Assembly: GCA_944325335.1 (NCBI GenBank)
Contig: CALUZR010000009.1
Coordinates: 1-64,000, forward strand
Length of the DNA stretch: 64,000 nt
Direction of reading: 5' to 3'
Source of the DNA: an uncultured Parabacteroides sp.
Lineage (GTDB): Bacteria; Bacteroidota; Bacteroidia; Bacteroidales; Tannerellaceae
Below the pieces are notes generated by a model, which made no database searches, was not told the DNA's origin, and worked only from the letters and a program-made list of their open reading frames with translations. This document shows positions 52,971 through 61,677 of this stretch, one piece after another (the stretch's first letter is position 1; each line of letters starts with the position of its first letter). Both the position numbers and the translations under genes were made by a program.

Positions 52971-53351
52971 ATGAATTGGATCCTGATATCTATCGGCTCG
53001 AACCACGACGCAGCGCAGAACATGGCAGCGGCCTGTCGGAAGTTGGAACAAGTTCTGCCAAGCGTCCGCTGGTCGGCCGTCATGCGGACAAAACCGGTAG
53101 ATTGTCCGCGGCCCGACTTCTTCCTGAACCGCCTGGGGAGCGCGTCCACATCGCTTTCAGTTCCCGAATTACATCTTTTATTCAAGCAAATAGAACAACA
53201 GTCCGGCCGCACGCCGGAGAGTAAAAACAATGGCATCATTCCCTTGGATATTGATCTGCTCCAATGGAATGATGCCATTCTTAAACCCGAAGATTTCCGC
53301 CGGCCCTACGTGCAGTCCGGTTTGCTCTCCCTCAATACCACGCACAAATAG
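52971..53351 (+). CDS. folK: Short HPPK-like protein (dihydropterin pyrophosphokinase)
   Basis: 126 residues. ISIGSNHDAAQNM (about 6-18) is the HPPK N-terminal signature, and PLDIDLLQWND (about 90-100) carries the metal-binding Asp pair. RRPYVQSGLL follows. Typical FolK proteins are 155-165 residues, so this is a shortened form lacking part of the ATP-binding loops. It is either a minimal HPPK or a paralogue. It begins immediately after aroC and its last 46 bp overlap a convergent glycosyltransferase gene. Confidence 0.8.
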   Translation: MNWILISIGSNHDAAQNMAAACRKLEQVLPSVRWSAVMRTKPVDCPRPDFFLNRLGSASTSLSVPELHLLFKQIEQQSGRTPESKNNGIIPLDIDLLQWNDAILKPEDFRRPYVQSGLLSLNTTHK

Positions 53352-54202
53352 CCTAATTTGTAGAAGGCAAATAAATACATCGAAGGCGATTCGCCCTTCA
53401 AATTCCTTTCCAACTTATTACGCATCTTTTTAAAGAAATAAACGAAGATGCCATCCAATCCGAAATCACTGATTTTTTCATGCCAACGCAGCAGGCGGAC
53501 TTGCGAACGCATTAACTCCCTGTTCTCGGCCAAATTCTTTACCGAGCGCCTTACTTTGTCCAAATACGCCTCCGCCGAATCCTGCGTACGGTGAAAGACA
53601 GGATTATCAATGTGCACAAGCTCCACATGAGCCTGTTCCAACATCATTCCCCAATAGGTATCTTCGTAGCCGAAGTGCATCGTTTCGGCAAATCTCACCC
53701 GCTTAAAGATATACTTGTCGGCCAAAAAACTCATGCTGATAAATTGCTCGTAAGGCGAACGGTTCCTGGCCTTCGCGCTTTTTTCTTCCACATGGATGCC
53801 GTATTGATAGCGTAATGCGCACATTGCCGGGGTGTCGGTCCGTTCGTAGGCAAAACCTCCGCAAACGACACGATTCATGCCACGCGCTTTCCAGTAAGCC
53901 GACAAAAAATGGGGACTCGCCGGATAGGTGTCGGCATCAAGAAACAACAGGTAAGGATACTCGGCCATGTCTGCCAAGTAATTACGTATACGAGCCGGAC
54001 CGATATTTTTTCGGGTCGGCAGGCATCGGCAGGTAGGTATCCGGGCGATAAGTTTGTTTTGCCGAAGGGTTTCCGCGTCGGTCGATCCGTCGTCGACCAA
54101 CAGGATTTCGTAGGCGACGGCCAAACCTTCCGCCTGTCTCTGCAGCTCCTCCACCAGGGCGAGGCAGGGCTGGTTGTAGGTGGGAATCAATATAGAAAGC
54201 AT
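53306..54202 (-). CDS. Family 2 glycosyltransferase
   Basis: 298 residues. The GT-A fold starts MLSILIPTYNQP, with the nucleotide-sugar pocket LLVDDGSTD (about 35-43) and the DxD motif in LFLDADTYP (about 91-99). The W/ED motif region is FGYEDTYWGMML (about 178-189). The C-terminal helices may contact the membrane. It transfers a sugar to a surface glycan precursor. It starts 4 bp from the end of the next glycosyltransferase gene and belongs to the five-gene surface-glycan run (53306-59179). Confidence 0.88.
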   Translation of the reverse strand: MLSILIPTYNQPCLALVEELQRQAEGLAVAYEILLVDDGSTDAETLRQNKLIARIPTCRCLPTRKNIGPARIRNYLADMAEYPYLLFLDADTYPASPHFLSAYWKARGMNRVVCGGFAYERTDTPAMCALRYQYGIHVEEKSAKARNRSPYEQFISMSFLADKYIFKRVRFAETMHFGYEDTYWGMMLEQAHVELVHIDNPVFHRTQDSAEAYLDKVRRSVKNLAENRELMRSQVRLLRWHEKISDFGLDGIFVYFFKKMRNKLERNLKGESPSMYLFAFYKLGYLCVVLRESKPDCT

Positions 54203-54206
54203 GACT

Positions 54207-55448
54207 TTATTTTTTTAAGGATTCAAACAATCGGACAAACTGCGCGGCTTGCTCTTTGCGCGAGAACGGAGCAATGGCTTCGTCGCGGACCAGGGCTTCG
54301 GTATACCCGTTTTGCTGCCAAACCAGGAAATTCGTCCGCAGGAAAGCGCAAACTTCTTCGACGGTGCTTGCCGCGCAGCCGGCTCCCGTTTTGCGCAACG
54401 TCTCTTGCAAAACGCCTTCGTCGTTCCGCACGCAAAGGATAGGCTTGCGGACGGCCAGCGACTCGAACAACTTCGTGGTCATCACGCCCTTTGGCCCTTT
54501 TCCCGCCGATTTATTTGTGAGAAGCAGGAGGAGAGAACTCTGGTTTAAGATACGCGGGATGTCCGCTGCCGGGACGTAGCCGCGCTGACACATGAACAAC
54601 GAAACGCCCCATTTCTCTGCCTCTGCTGCAATGAGCCACCAAGAGTCGTCGTCCACGTACCAATCCACGCGGCAATTTTTCGGAGAAAGCAGCCCCTCGT
54701 CTGCCAAGCGGCGTAAACCGGCAAAGAGTAAAGAAGGGTCGCGCATAGCCAGGCTAAGCAGGCGCCCCGTATAAGTAATGACAAATTGCGCCGTTTTTTG
54801 TGGTTGCGGGAAAAATATTTCGGGATCGAACCCATTATATATCAAATGCACGTTTGCGTTAAATTGGCTTAAAATATCGACATGCCAGGGCGAAACGGTC
54901 GTGACCGCCTCCGCTACCCGTAAGACAGCATTCCGCTCGCGTAAATTCTGCTTTCGGAAAATCGACACAAGCAGTGGTTTGAGCAGCGGGATTTCCGGAA
55001 TCCGATGGGCAATAAATTCGCTGCCGGCGTATTGCTCGATAATGTCGCGTAAGTCTGCCACGAGCGGAATGCCCCCCTCGCGTGCCAACGAAGCCGCGGC
55101 GCGAAGCGGAAAGGTCCGGTATGTGCTGCAAAGGACGAGGTCAAATTTTCCCGCCGCCATCACCCGTCGGGCAACCCGTTTCAATTTCCAGCCCTTGTAA
55201 TCAAAAAAGAGGGAAACAAGCTGGACAGCAATCCATTTCCATTTTCTTAGCCAAGCCCGTTTTGCCGGATAGCAATCTACAGCGTACACTTTGCATGTAT
55301 GCGAAAGCATTTCAAAGCCGCCAGATGGAATCTGTTCCGTGACGACCACCGGCTCCCATCCCAGCGGCTTCAGGTACTTGCACAAATATCCCATGCGCGG
55401 CCCGAAAGCTGGCGGGAACAAGTCGCAGACAATCAGCACTCGTTTCAT
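54207..55448 (-). CDS. GT4-like (GT-B fold) glycosyltransferase
   Basis: 413 residues. The N-terminal Rossmann part is MKRVLIVCDLFPPAFGPRMGYLCKYLKPLGWEPVVVTE, and the C-terminal nucleotide-sugar domain contains FVITYTGRLLS (about 227-237) and GVMTTKLFESLAVRKPIL (about 332-349), the EX7E-like motif region. It probably extends a surface polysaccharide. It overlaps the wecB gene by 4 bp and lies 4 bp from the GT2 gene, so the three are co-translated. The start is MKRVLIVCD; a longer frame within wecB is rejected. Confidence 0.87.
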   Translation of the reverse strand: MKRVLIVCDLFPPAFGPRMGYLCKYLKPLGWEPVVVTEQIPSGGFEMLSHTCKVYAVDCYPAKRAWLRKWKWIAVQLVSLFFDYKGWKLKRVARRVMAAGKFDLVLCSTYRTFPLRAAASLAREGGIPLVADLRDIIEQYAGSEFIAHRIPEIPLLKPLLVSIFRKQNLRERNAVLRVAEAVTTVSPWHVDILSQFNANVHLIYNGFDPEIFFPQPQKTAQFVITYTGRLLSLAMRDPSLLFAGLRRLADEGLLSPKNCRVDWYVDDDSWWLIAAEAEKWGVSLFMCQRGYVPAADIPRILNQSSLLLLLTNKSAGKGPKGVMTTKLFESLAVRKPILCVRNDEGVLQETLRKTGAGCAASTVEEVCAFLRTNFLVWQQNGYTEALVRDEAIAPFSRKEQAAQFVRLFESLKK

Positions 55449-56533
55449 AGCAGCCGAAGTATTTTTTGCGCCGCTTGCCCGTCGCCATATTCTGCAATCT
55501 CGCGGCGGGTCGGCTGGTTTCGTAGACAAGCAAGGATGCGTTCCGTTTCGTAGCCGGCCAGCTGGTTCCACCCCGAAGCCACCGTCTCGGTCCACTCCGT
55601 CTCCTGCCGAAGCGTGATGCAAGGAGTCCGGTGGAAATATGCCTCTTTTTGCACTCCACCTGAATCGGTGAGGATCAGCGTCGCCTGCTTCTCGAGCATG
55701 ACCATGTCCAAAAATCCCAGCGGCGCGGTAAAACGGAGAGAGGGATTCGACGCCAAGCGGTCGAGCCAGCCTGACTCGGAAAGCGCCCGACGCGTCCGCG
55801 GGTGGAGCGGAAAGACGAGAAGCCGGTCTGGCGCTGCGATGGCTTCCAAAGCTTGACAAATTTGTGTCAGCCGCGTGGCGTCGTCCGTATTTTCTTCTCG
55901 ATGGAAAGTGCATAGGCAGAAAGGTTTATCGGTGAGTTGCAAATCCTGTAAGATGCGTGATTCCCTTTGCGCCTGCTCAGCGAAGGCCAATGCCGCGTCG
56001 TACATAATGTCGCCAACCCAATGTACCCCCTCGCGAATGTTTTCCGCCTCCAAATTTTGCATCGCAGCCTGCGTGGGACAGGCAAGGAGCGTCGAAATGT
56101 GGTCTGTCAGGATGCGGTTCAGCTCCTCTGGCATCGCTTTATTGAAGCTCCTCAGTCCCGCTTCCACGTGTGCCACAGGTATATGAAGCTTGCTGGCGGC
56201 CAGCGCGCCTGCCAGCGTTGAATTGGTGTCGCCATAAACGAGGACCCAGTCCGGGCATTCTTCTGATAGGATCTGTTCAATTTCGATGAGCATCTGCCCT
56301 GTCATAGCCCCGTGTGATTTTCCGCCGCAATGTAATTGCCAAGTTGGACGCGGCATGCCCATTTCTTCGAAGAAAACATGGCTCATATTTCCGTCATAAT
56401 GCTGTCCTGTATGGATGATTTTCTCCAAAATCGGTTCGCATTCCGTTCGGTTCCAAACAGATATGGCTCGGCTCAACATGGCTGCTTTTACGAATTGCGG
56501 CCTTGCTCCGATGATTGTAATTATCTTTTTCAT
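55445..56533 (-). CDS. wecB: UDP-N-acetylglucosamine 2-epimerase (non-hydrolysing)
   Basis: 362 residues. The N-terminal signature is IIGARPQFVKAAMLSRAI, with IHTGQHYD (about 41-48), HVEAGLRSF (about 121-129) and the C-terminal LTDSGGVQKEAYFHRTPCITLR (about 286-307) all present. It interconverts UDP-GlcNAc and UDP-ManNAc for surface glycans. It is the first gene of a tight run with two glycosyltransferases. An AT-rich stretch with phased A/T tracts lies directly upstream. Confidence 0.95.
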   Translation of the reverse strand: MKKIITIIGARPQFVKAAMLSRAISVWNRTECEPILEKIIHTGQHYDGNMSHVFFEEMGMPRPTWQLHCGGKSHGAMTGQMLIEIEQILSEECPDWVLVYGDTNSTLAGALAASKLHIPVAHVEAGLRSFNKAMPEELNRILTDHISTLLACPTQAAMQNLEAENIREGVHWVGDIMYDAALAFAEQAQRESRILQDLQLTDKPFCLCTFHREENTDDATRLTQICQALEAIAAPDRLLVFPLHPRTRRALSESGWLDRLASNPSLRFTAPLGFLDMVMLEKQATLILTDSGGVQKEAYFHRTPCITLRQETEWTETVASGWNQLAGYETERILACLRNQPTRREIAEYGDGQAAQKILRLL

Positions 56534-56574
56534 ATTTCAAAACTTAATTTTACTTAACCAAGAAACAATTCCCC

Positions 56575-56740
56575 CTATCAAAAATTTTTTTGTAACTGAA
56601 AAAAGTTTTTTTGTTCTCCAAAAGTTTTTCAGGCAAAGAAAAAAATTTTCTTTGTTCGGAAAACTTTTGCAGCCAAAGAAAAAAATTTGCTTTTCCCGCA
56701 AAATTTTTGGAGGAAAAATAAATGCTTTTTCTTCTCTTTT
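56575..56740. repeat. 20-bp lattice of phased A/T tracts
   Basis: At 56581, 56601, 56621, 56641, 56661, 56681 and 56701 each 20-bp block starts with 4-6 A residues followed by a run of T (e.g. AAAAATTTTTTT, AAAAGTTTTT, AAAAAATTTTC). The rest of each block alternates between two motifs (CAGGCAAAGA/CAGCCAAAGA and CTTTGTTCGG-like). A-tracts repeated every two helical turns should bend the DNA. The rest of the 357-bp gap (56741-56889) holds GC-rich hairpins that may end the deacetylase transcript. Confidence 0.8.
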
Positions 56741-56889
56741 ATTTCATTAAACAAATGCAAAAAGGGAGCCTTTGGCATTTCGGAAACTTATGAAAAGCCT
56801 CCCAAATGCCTTTTTCCTTAAAGGGGAATAAGCCAGGCTCCGCCCCTTTTTCATTTCGCCAAACGAAATGTTACCCCAAAAATAATACT

Positions 56890-58197
56890 TTATTTTCGTT
56901 TATTCAAGATTGTTTCCAACAAATCCATGTAAAGTTGCCGGTGGTAAGTTTGTGGTGCAAAGGAAGAAAACGATGTATTATGCCATAAAAGAACTGCCTC
57001 GCCGCCATGGGCATAAATCGTATTCAGAAGGGCTTGGCTATATGAGAGGGCCTCCTGCGCATCCAAACCCATATATTTGGGGTCGCCCAGGCTGCCGTCC
57101 ATCAACGCTAACGGGTGGAGAGTAAGGGAAGTCATTTGCCGCGTAATAGGATTTATCCACTTGACGGGCCGACATGTCCCAAGGCGAAATCCACTTACGT
57201 CAGCGTAGCCCATCGTAAAATCGTCTGTAATACCTGCGCGGATGAGTTTATCAAAATCTTCCGGCTCGCGAAGACTGAGGTAATGATGGCGGTTCAGCGA
57301 GATGGGTCCCAGGTTCCACACGTGGTCCAACGTCTCCTTCTCCGAGGATACCTGCGTCGGGCGCAAGCCGGCATAATAACTGGTGTGCAAGCCGAAAGAG
57401 ACGGGGTAGGATTTGAGCAACTCGAGGAGCGCGTGGACATCGGGCGAACGAAGCCAATAATGCGGACGGTCAAAACGCCCTTTTCCGCCGGCTTTCAGGA
57501 AATAAACCACCTCGCAGCGGTCTTTGTAAACCTTTTTAACAGATTGGTCTTGTTCAAGCATCCAAGGGAAAGTATAAAAAGGATCTTGCCGCAAAGGACC
57601 AGCAAAATACTTGCAAGCCTGGACAAACCCGCAGCCCCTCACTGTTTCACGAAGGACGTTGCGGACGCTCCGGCAATAAAAAGGTGCATCTATATCGTGC
57701 GTCAACCAAATCTTGCGAAAACCCGGTTTGGGCTCGTCGATTTCCACTCCGGCCTGCCTCAACCAATGGCGCAGAAGCCGGCCATATTCCTCGACGATCG
57801 GGCGATGGATAAAGCCTGCCTTAAAAGGAATCGACTGGCGTCCCGGAAAACGTCCGTGCTCGTCGCGCAGGCTACGATGTTGGATTTCTTCGTAGCGAGT
57901 CAGAAGGAAATAAGCACTGGCTATCAAATCTGCGTAGACGATGCGCGTCCCGTCGACCTCGTCCTCGCGCGCCGAACCAAACAAAATAGGGACGTCTCCG
58001 ATCTCTACCAACGGCAACCGAGGAAGAGAATCCGTCGTCCCATAAATATCCGCGTCAAAGAAGCGGGAAGGAATGATAACCAGCTTGTAACGTTTAAAAT
58101 GATTGGGATTGGAAGTATATCCAATCAGTCCGCAATAGGCGCTTGCCCGTTCGACGCCCAGCAAGAACCTCAGCAGGTAGTTAATGATACGATTCAT
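56890..58197 (-). CDS. Polysaccharide-deacetylase-like protein
   Basis: 435 residues. An N-terminal region of about 125 residues resembles the DUF7033 domain found before deacetylase domains. The NodB-like domain follows, with the first metal motif in WLTHDIDAPF (THDID, about 170), VSFGLHTSYY (about 277-286) as the second, and HPLALMDGSLGDPKYM and VLLWHNTSF near the end. These supply the Asp/His metal ligands of the fold. It probably deacetylates a cell-surface sugar. It is upstream of, and co-directional with, the wecB-glycosyltransferase run. Confidence 0.8.
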   Translation of the reverse strand: MNRIINYLLRFLLGVERASAYCGLIGYTSNPNHFKRYKLVIIPSRFFDADIYGTTDSLPRLPLVEIGDVPILFGSAREDEVDGTRIVYADLIASAYFLLTRYEEIQHRSLRDEHGRFPGRQSIPFKAGFIHRPIVEEYGRLLRHWLRQAGVEIDEPKPGFRKIWLTHDIDAPFYCRSVRNVLRETVRGCGFVQACKYFAGPLRQDPFYTFPWMLEQDQSVKKVYKDRCEVVYFLKAGGKGRFDRPHYWLRSPDVHALLELLKSYPVSFGLHTSYYAGLRPTQVSSEKETLDHVWNLGPISLNRHHYLSLREPEDFDKLIRAGITDDFTMGYADVSGFRLGTCRPVKWINPITRQMTSLTLHPLALMDGSLGDPKYMGLDAQEALSYSQALLNTIYAHGGEAVLLWHNTSFSSFAPQTYHRQLYMDLLETILNKRK

Positions 58198-58225
58198 AAC
58201 TTCTCATCTAATAACGGATGAATGA

Positions 58226-59179
58226 TTAAAGAAAAATGCGCCCCAGCTTTAAGCAGGCTCTGTTGTATAAACTCAAATTTCCTTTTTTTATTGCAAAATA
58301 GGGGACTTGTTTTGCACCAAATTCGCGAAAGGCCCGTTCAACTCCTGGAAGCATCGAGCCTTCAAAATCGAAACAATCCGTATGGCGCGAGACGAATTGA
58401 ATCGCTTCCCAGAGCGCCAAGGTATGCGCACCCGAGTCGCGGAACTGCGGGTCTCCCCCACCCGCGATGTAGTAAGCCGAAGATTTTTGCCAAACGATAA
58501 ACACCGCTGCATGAAGCCGCCCCCCTGCATCGTACGCGCCGAAGATTTCACCCACGCCACGCCGCCGAGCCTCTTCGACCAATTGTTTCAAGACATTCTT
58601 CCCTTTCGGCTTCAATCCCTGCCGAGCGAAGGAGAGCGCCTGGAGACGTAAGAGTTCCCCGACAGGAAGACCTGCCTGCACTTCGATTCCCAACTTCCCA
58701 GCCTTGCGGATATGGCGGCGGACGGACTGGCTCATCTCCTCCCAAAGCCGCGTAGTATCTGAAATCGAATACAACCTATAAGTATAACGTGTCGTCTGAG
58801 AAAATCCAGCCCAATAGAAGGGAAGCCAATCAGTAATCTGGGAAGAAAAATGTTGATAAAAATAAGAATACGGGGAAAGACGCTCCACAAAAGATTGCAT
58901 CAACGCTTGGCGACGGGCCAATCGGGTGGCGTATTTGGCATCCTCAGCTTCTGGAGCTATCCAAGGACCCATCGTTTGCGTATAGAAAGGCATCGTCACC
59001 TTTCCCCGCCAAGGGACATAGATCGGCATAGCGGCTTCAATCTGTTCGCTTTCCTGGCAAAGCAGCACATTCCAATTTCTTTCCCCACAGACAATATCCA
59101 GCCACCAATCCCGCGAGAAGAGCGGAATCGAAGTTTCTACTTGGCAAAGCGCCCGATAAGCATCTTTATCCGAAATCAT
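58226..59179 (-). CDS. FemAB/GNAT-fold acyltransferase-like protein
   Basis: 317 residues from MISDKDAYRAL. Two GNAT-like halves are visible, as in FemX/FemAB and related surface-glycan proteins: an N-terminal part with PLFSRDWWLDIVCG, and a C-terminal part with RRHIRKAGKLGIEV, LHAAVFIVWQKSSAYYIAGG and HTLALWEAIQFVSRHTDCFDFEGSM (typical of the FemAB family). It could add an amino acid or acyl group to a glycan. The start at 59179 has a good AGAAGGA ribosome site six bases upstream; an in-frame ATG at 59239 is possible. It follows recA by 80 bp. Confidence 0.8.
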   Translation of the reverse strand: MISDKDAYRALCQVETSIPLFSRDWWLDIVCGERNWNVLLCQESEQIEAAMPIYVPWRGKVTMPFYTQTMGPWIAPEAEDAKYATRLARRQALMQSFVERLSPYSYFYQHFSSQITDWLPFYWAGFSQTTRYTYRLYSISDTTRLWEEMSQSVRRHIRKAGKLGIEVQAGLPVGELLRLQALSFARQGLKPKGKNVLKQLVEEARRRGVGEIFGAYDAGGRLHAAVFIVWQKSSAYYIAGGGDPQFRDSGAHTLALWEAIQFVSRHTDCFDFEGSMLPGVERAFREFGAKQVPYFAIKKGNLSLYNRACLKLGRIFL

Positions 59180-59259
59180 TCCTTCTTCATAAAAAGACGG
59201 CGTACGCATCCAGGGAAAAGAAATTCCCGCATGCACCACGCCGTCCGTTTTAAAGATTT

Positions 59260-60303
59260 TTATCCTTTTAACGCTTCAAATATCAACTTCGAGATTTCGT
59301 CCGCTAATTCCGGATTATCAGCAATACATTGTTTTGCCGCATCTCGTCCTTGTCCTAATTTCGATTCGTTGTAACTATACCACGAACCGCTCTTCTTGAT
59401 GATATTCAATTCCGTTCCTAAATCGATAATCTCACCTGTACGGGAAATGCCTTCGCCGAACATGATATCGAATTCAGCTTTGCGGAAAGGAGGCGCTACT
59501 TTATTCTTCACCACCTTCACGCGGACTTGATTACCTTTCACCTCATCGCCATCTTTCAATTGTCCGATTCGACGGATATCCAACCGCACGGAAGCATAGA
59601 ACTTTAACGCGTTTCCTCCCGTCGTCGTTTCCGGATTGCCGAACATCACGCCGATCTTATCGCGCAACTGATTGATAAAGATACACGTCGTGTTCGTCTT
59701 ATTGATAGCGGCCGTCAACTTACGCAAGGCTTGAGACATCAAACGTGCCTGCAAACCCATCTTGCTATCGCCCATATCACCTTCGATCTCGGCTTTCGGC
59801 GTAAGTGCCGCCACCGAGTCGATCACCACGATATCGACCGCCGACGAACGGATGAGCTGTTCGGCAATTTCCAACGCCTGCTCGCCATTGTCGGGTTGCG
59901 AAATCCAAAGGTTCTCCACATCTACGCCCAATTTCTCGGCATAGAAACGGTCGAAGGCATGCTCCGCATCGATAAACGCGGCTATTCCGCCCATCTTTTG
60001 CGCTTCGGCAATCGCATGGATAGCCAACGTTGTCTTACCCGAAGATTCTGGACCATAGATTTCAATGATTCGTCCTTTCGGATAACCACCGACACCCAGT
60101 GCGGCATCCAATCCGATAGAGCCGGTCGGGATTACCTCGATATTCTCGATGTTCTCGTCGCCCAACTTCATGATGGAGCCTTTACCATAATTCTTCTCAA
60201 TCTTCTCCATAGCCGCGCGTAGCGCTTTCAGCTTGTCTGGATTCACGGTTGCTTTTACATTTTCAACCGGTTGTTCTTCAAATAAATTATCTTCTTTTGC
60301 CAT
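59260..60303 (-). CDS. recA: Recombinase RecA
   Basis: 347 residues. Walker [20 protein letters not shown] (about 69-87), the DNA-binding loop L1 (about 155-165, with [18 protein letters not shown] just after) and L2 (about 190-205, [22 protein letters not shown]) are all present. It catalyses strand exchange and LexA cleavage. Its start overlaps the stop of the bcp peroxiredoxin gene by one base (TAATG), so synthesis is coupled to that gene. No LexA-like site is obvious nearby. Confidence 0.98.
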   Translation of the reverse strand: MAKEDNLFEEQPVENVKATVNPDKLKALRAAMEKIEKNYGKGSIMKLGDENIENIEVIPTGSIGLDAALGVGGYPKGRIIEIYGPESSGKTTLAIHAIAEAQKMGGIAAFIDAEHAFDRFYAEKLGVDVENLWISQPDNGEQALEIAEQLIRSSAVDIVVIDSVAALTPKAEIEGDMGDSKMGLQARLMSQALRKLTAAINKTNTTCIFINQLRDKIGVMFGNPETTTGGNALKFYASVRLDIRRIGQLKDGDEVKGNQVRVKVVKNKVAPPFRKAEFDIMFGEGISRTGEIIDLGTELNIIKKSGSWYSYNESKLGQGRDAAKQCIADNPELADEISKLIFEALKG

Positions 60304-60761
60304 TACTTATTAAGTATTTGGTTTGCATGATCTTTTGTTTTTACTTCTTTCGGGCCGATGATGCGCTCGATCGTCCCGTTTTCATCGATGATGAAGGTCG
60401 TGCGAAGCGTCCCCATATAAGTCCTTCCGCACATTTTCTTTTCCGCCCATACGCCGAATTGTTGTTGCAACGCGGTATCCGTATCGGCTATCAAGTTGAA
60501 CGGGAGTTGTTGTTTGGCGATAAATCCCTGATGAGACTTCGCGCTATCTTTGCTTACGCCCAGCACTTCATATCCAGCCGCCTGCAACGCGTCGTAACCA
60601 TCGCGCAAACTGCACGCTTCTGCCGTACAACCCGATGTATTGTCTTTCGGATAAAAGTAGAGCGCCAACTTCTTGCCGGCAAAATCACTTAATTTTACCT
60701 CATTACCATTCTGATCCGTCCCTAATATCTCGGGAGCTTTGTCTCCTATCTGTAAAGCCAT
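60303..60761 (-). CDS. bcp: Thioredoxin-dependent thiol peroxidase (Bcp/AhpC-TSA)
   Basis: 152 residues. The peroxidatic cysteine lies in [20 protein letters not shown] (about 38-57; Cys 46), with Cys 51 as possible resolving partner. The C-terminal half has the [23 protein letters not shown] pattern. It reduces peroxides using thioredoxin. I start at [13 protein letters not shown] (60761) as in other Bcp proteins. It is coupled to recA by a one-base overlap, so oxidative defence and recombination share a transcript. Confidence 0.94.
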   Translation of the reverse strand: MALQIGDKAPEILGTDQNGNEVKLSDFAGKKLALYFYPKDNTSGCTAEACSLRDGYDALQAAGYEVLGVSKDSAKSHQGFIAKQQLPFNLIADTDTALQQQFGVWAEKKMCGRTYMGTLRTTFIIDENGTIERIIGPKEVKTKDHANQILNK

Positions 60762-60873
60762 AATCTTTCTTGTTCTGAAAATATTCACAAATCTATGGAA
60801 AATAACAACACAATCCAAATCTCAGTTCATCTTTCCTGAAGAAAATATTTTTCGTTTGCTTTCTTTTTCGTCA

Positions 60874-60960
60874 AAAACATAGTTATAAACCCTTGAAAAC
60901 ATAGGCATAAACGCCGGCAAACATAGTTATGTTTCCAATCGTTCATAGGCATGTTTTTTT
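60874..60960. repeat. 22-bp imperfect tandem array (four units)
   Basis: Units at 60874, 60896, 60918 and 60940 are 22 bp each and follow AAACATAG(TT/GC)AT-N8-10, with CATAGTTAT and CATAGGCAT alternating. Unit 3 also contains the palindrome AAACATAGTTATGTTT. It lies between the FMN reductase gene and bcp; nothing else is recognised in 60762-60982 apart from AT-rich sequence. Confidence 0.72.
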
Positions 60961-60982
60961 CCATTCACCGAAGTCTTTCGCC

Positions 60983-61519
60983 TCAAAGGGCCGCACCTAA
61001 ATCCCAGGCGAGCTTTCCATATTCGGAAGCTTCGATGTCTTTCCGCTCCGAGACACCGCAAGCCAGGACCTGCCCGGCGATATCCCATTTCAAATACCGG
61101 CAAATGGATTTGAAATGAGCCACCAAAGCATCCATCGCTTCGAGGCAAGCATCCGCGCAAGTGGCCAGCAAAACCGCCTTTTTCCGCCCTGCTTGCAACA
61201 AATCTTCTACGGCATAAAAGCGGTCAACCACCTTTTTCAATTGGGCTGACATACCATAATAATATAAAGGAGTCACCAAAGCCACCACGTCGGCCGCTAT
61301 CAGTTTGTCCCAAATCAGCTCCATATCATCCTCTTGGATGCAATCATGATGGTGCGACCGGCAATAATTGCAACCCAAACAGGGCTGCGTCACATGGAAA
61401 ATCGTATCAAACCGAAAGACGGAATGCCCCGCTTCCGACGCGCCTGATATGAAATTGTCTGCTAATAAAGCCGAAGTTCCTTTCTTATGAGGACTTCCTG
61501 TAATCACTAATATCTCCAT
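60983..61519 (-). CDS. Flavodoxin-fold NAD(P)H-dependent oxidoreductase
   Basis: 178 residues. The FMN loop is VITGSPHKKGTSALLADNF (5-23), CLGCNYCRSHHHDC (about 48-61) has cysteines as in iron-sulfur flavoproteins, and LVTPLYYYGMSAQLKKVVDRF (about 82-102) is the second FMN loop. It is a paralogue in fold of the protein at 21877. It probably reduces quinones or nitro compounds. It stands alone, divergent from prmA. Confidence 0.82.
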   Translation of the reverse strand: MEILVITGSPHKKGTSALLADNFISGASEAGHSVFRFDTIFHVTQPCLGCNYCRSHHHDCIQEDDMELIWDKLIAADVVALVTPLYYYGMSAQLKKVVDRFYAVEDLLQAGRKKAVLLATCADACLEAMDALVAHFKSICRYLKWDIAGQVLACGVSERKDIEASEYGKLAWDLGAAL

Positions 61520-61642
61520 TTATGTGCATTGGTTTTAGAATAAGATAAACGATTCCGGGCGTCAACTCCGGAAAAGACATACAATATTCGCAATTTTATC
61601 GGAAATATGCAAGACAAGAGGTGAGGTTTTCAGATATTTTAC

Positions 61643-61650
61643 TATATTTG
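61643..61650 (+). promoter_or_regulatory. prmA promoter -7 element
   Basis: TATATTTG, perfect TAnnTTTG, 28 nt before the start codon at 61678. Confidence 0.65.
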
Positions 61651-61677
61651 CCCTATCAAATAAAGATTAAACAAGAA

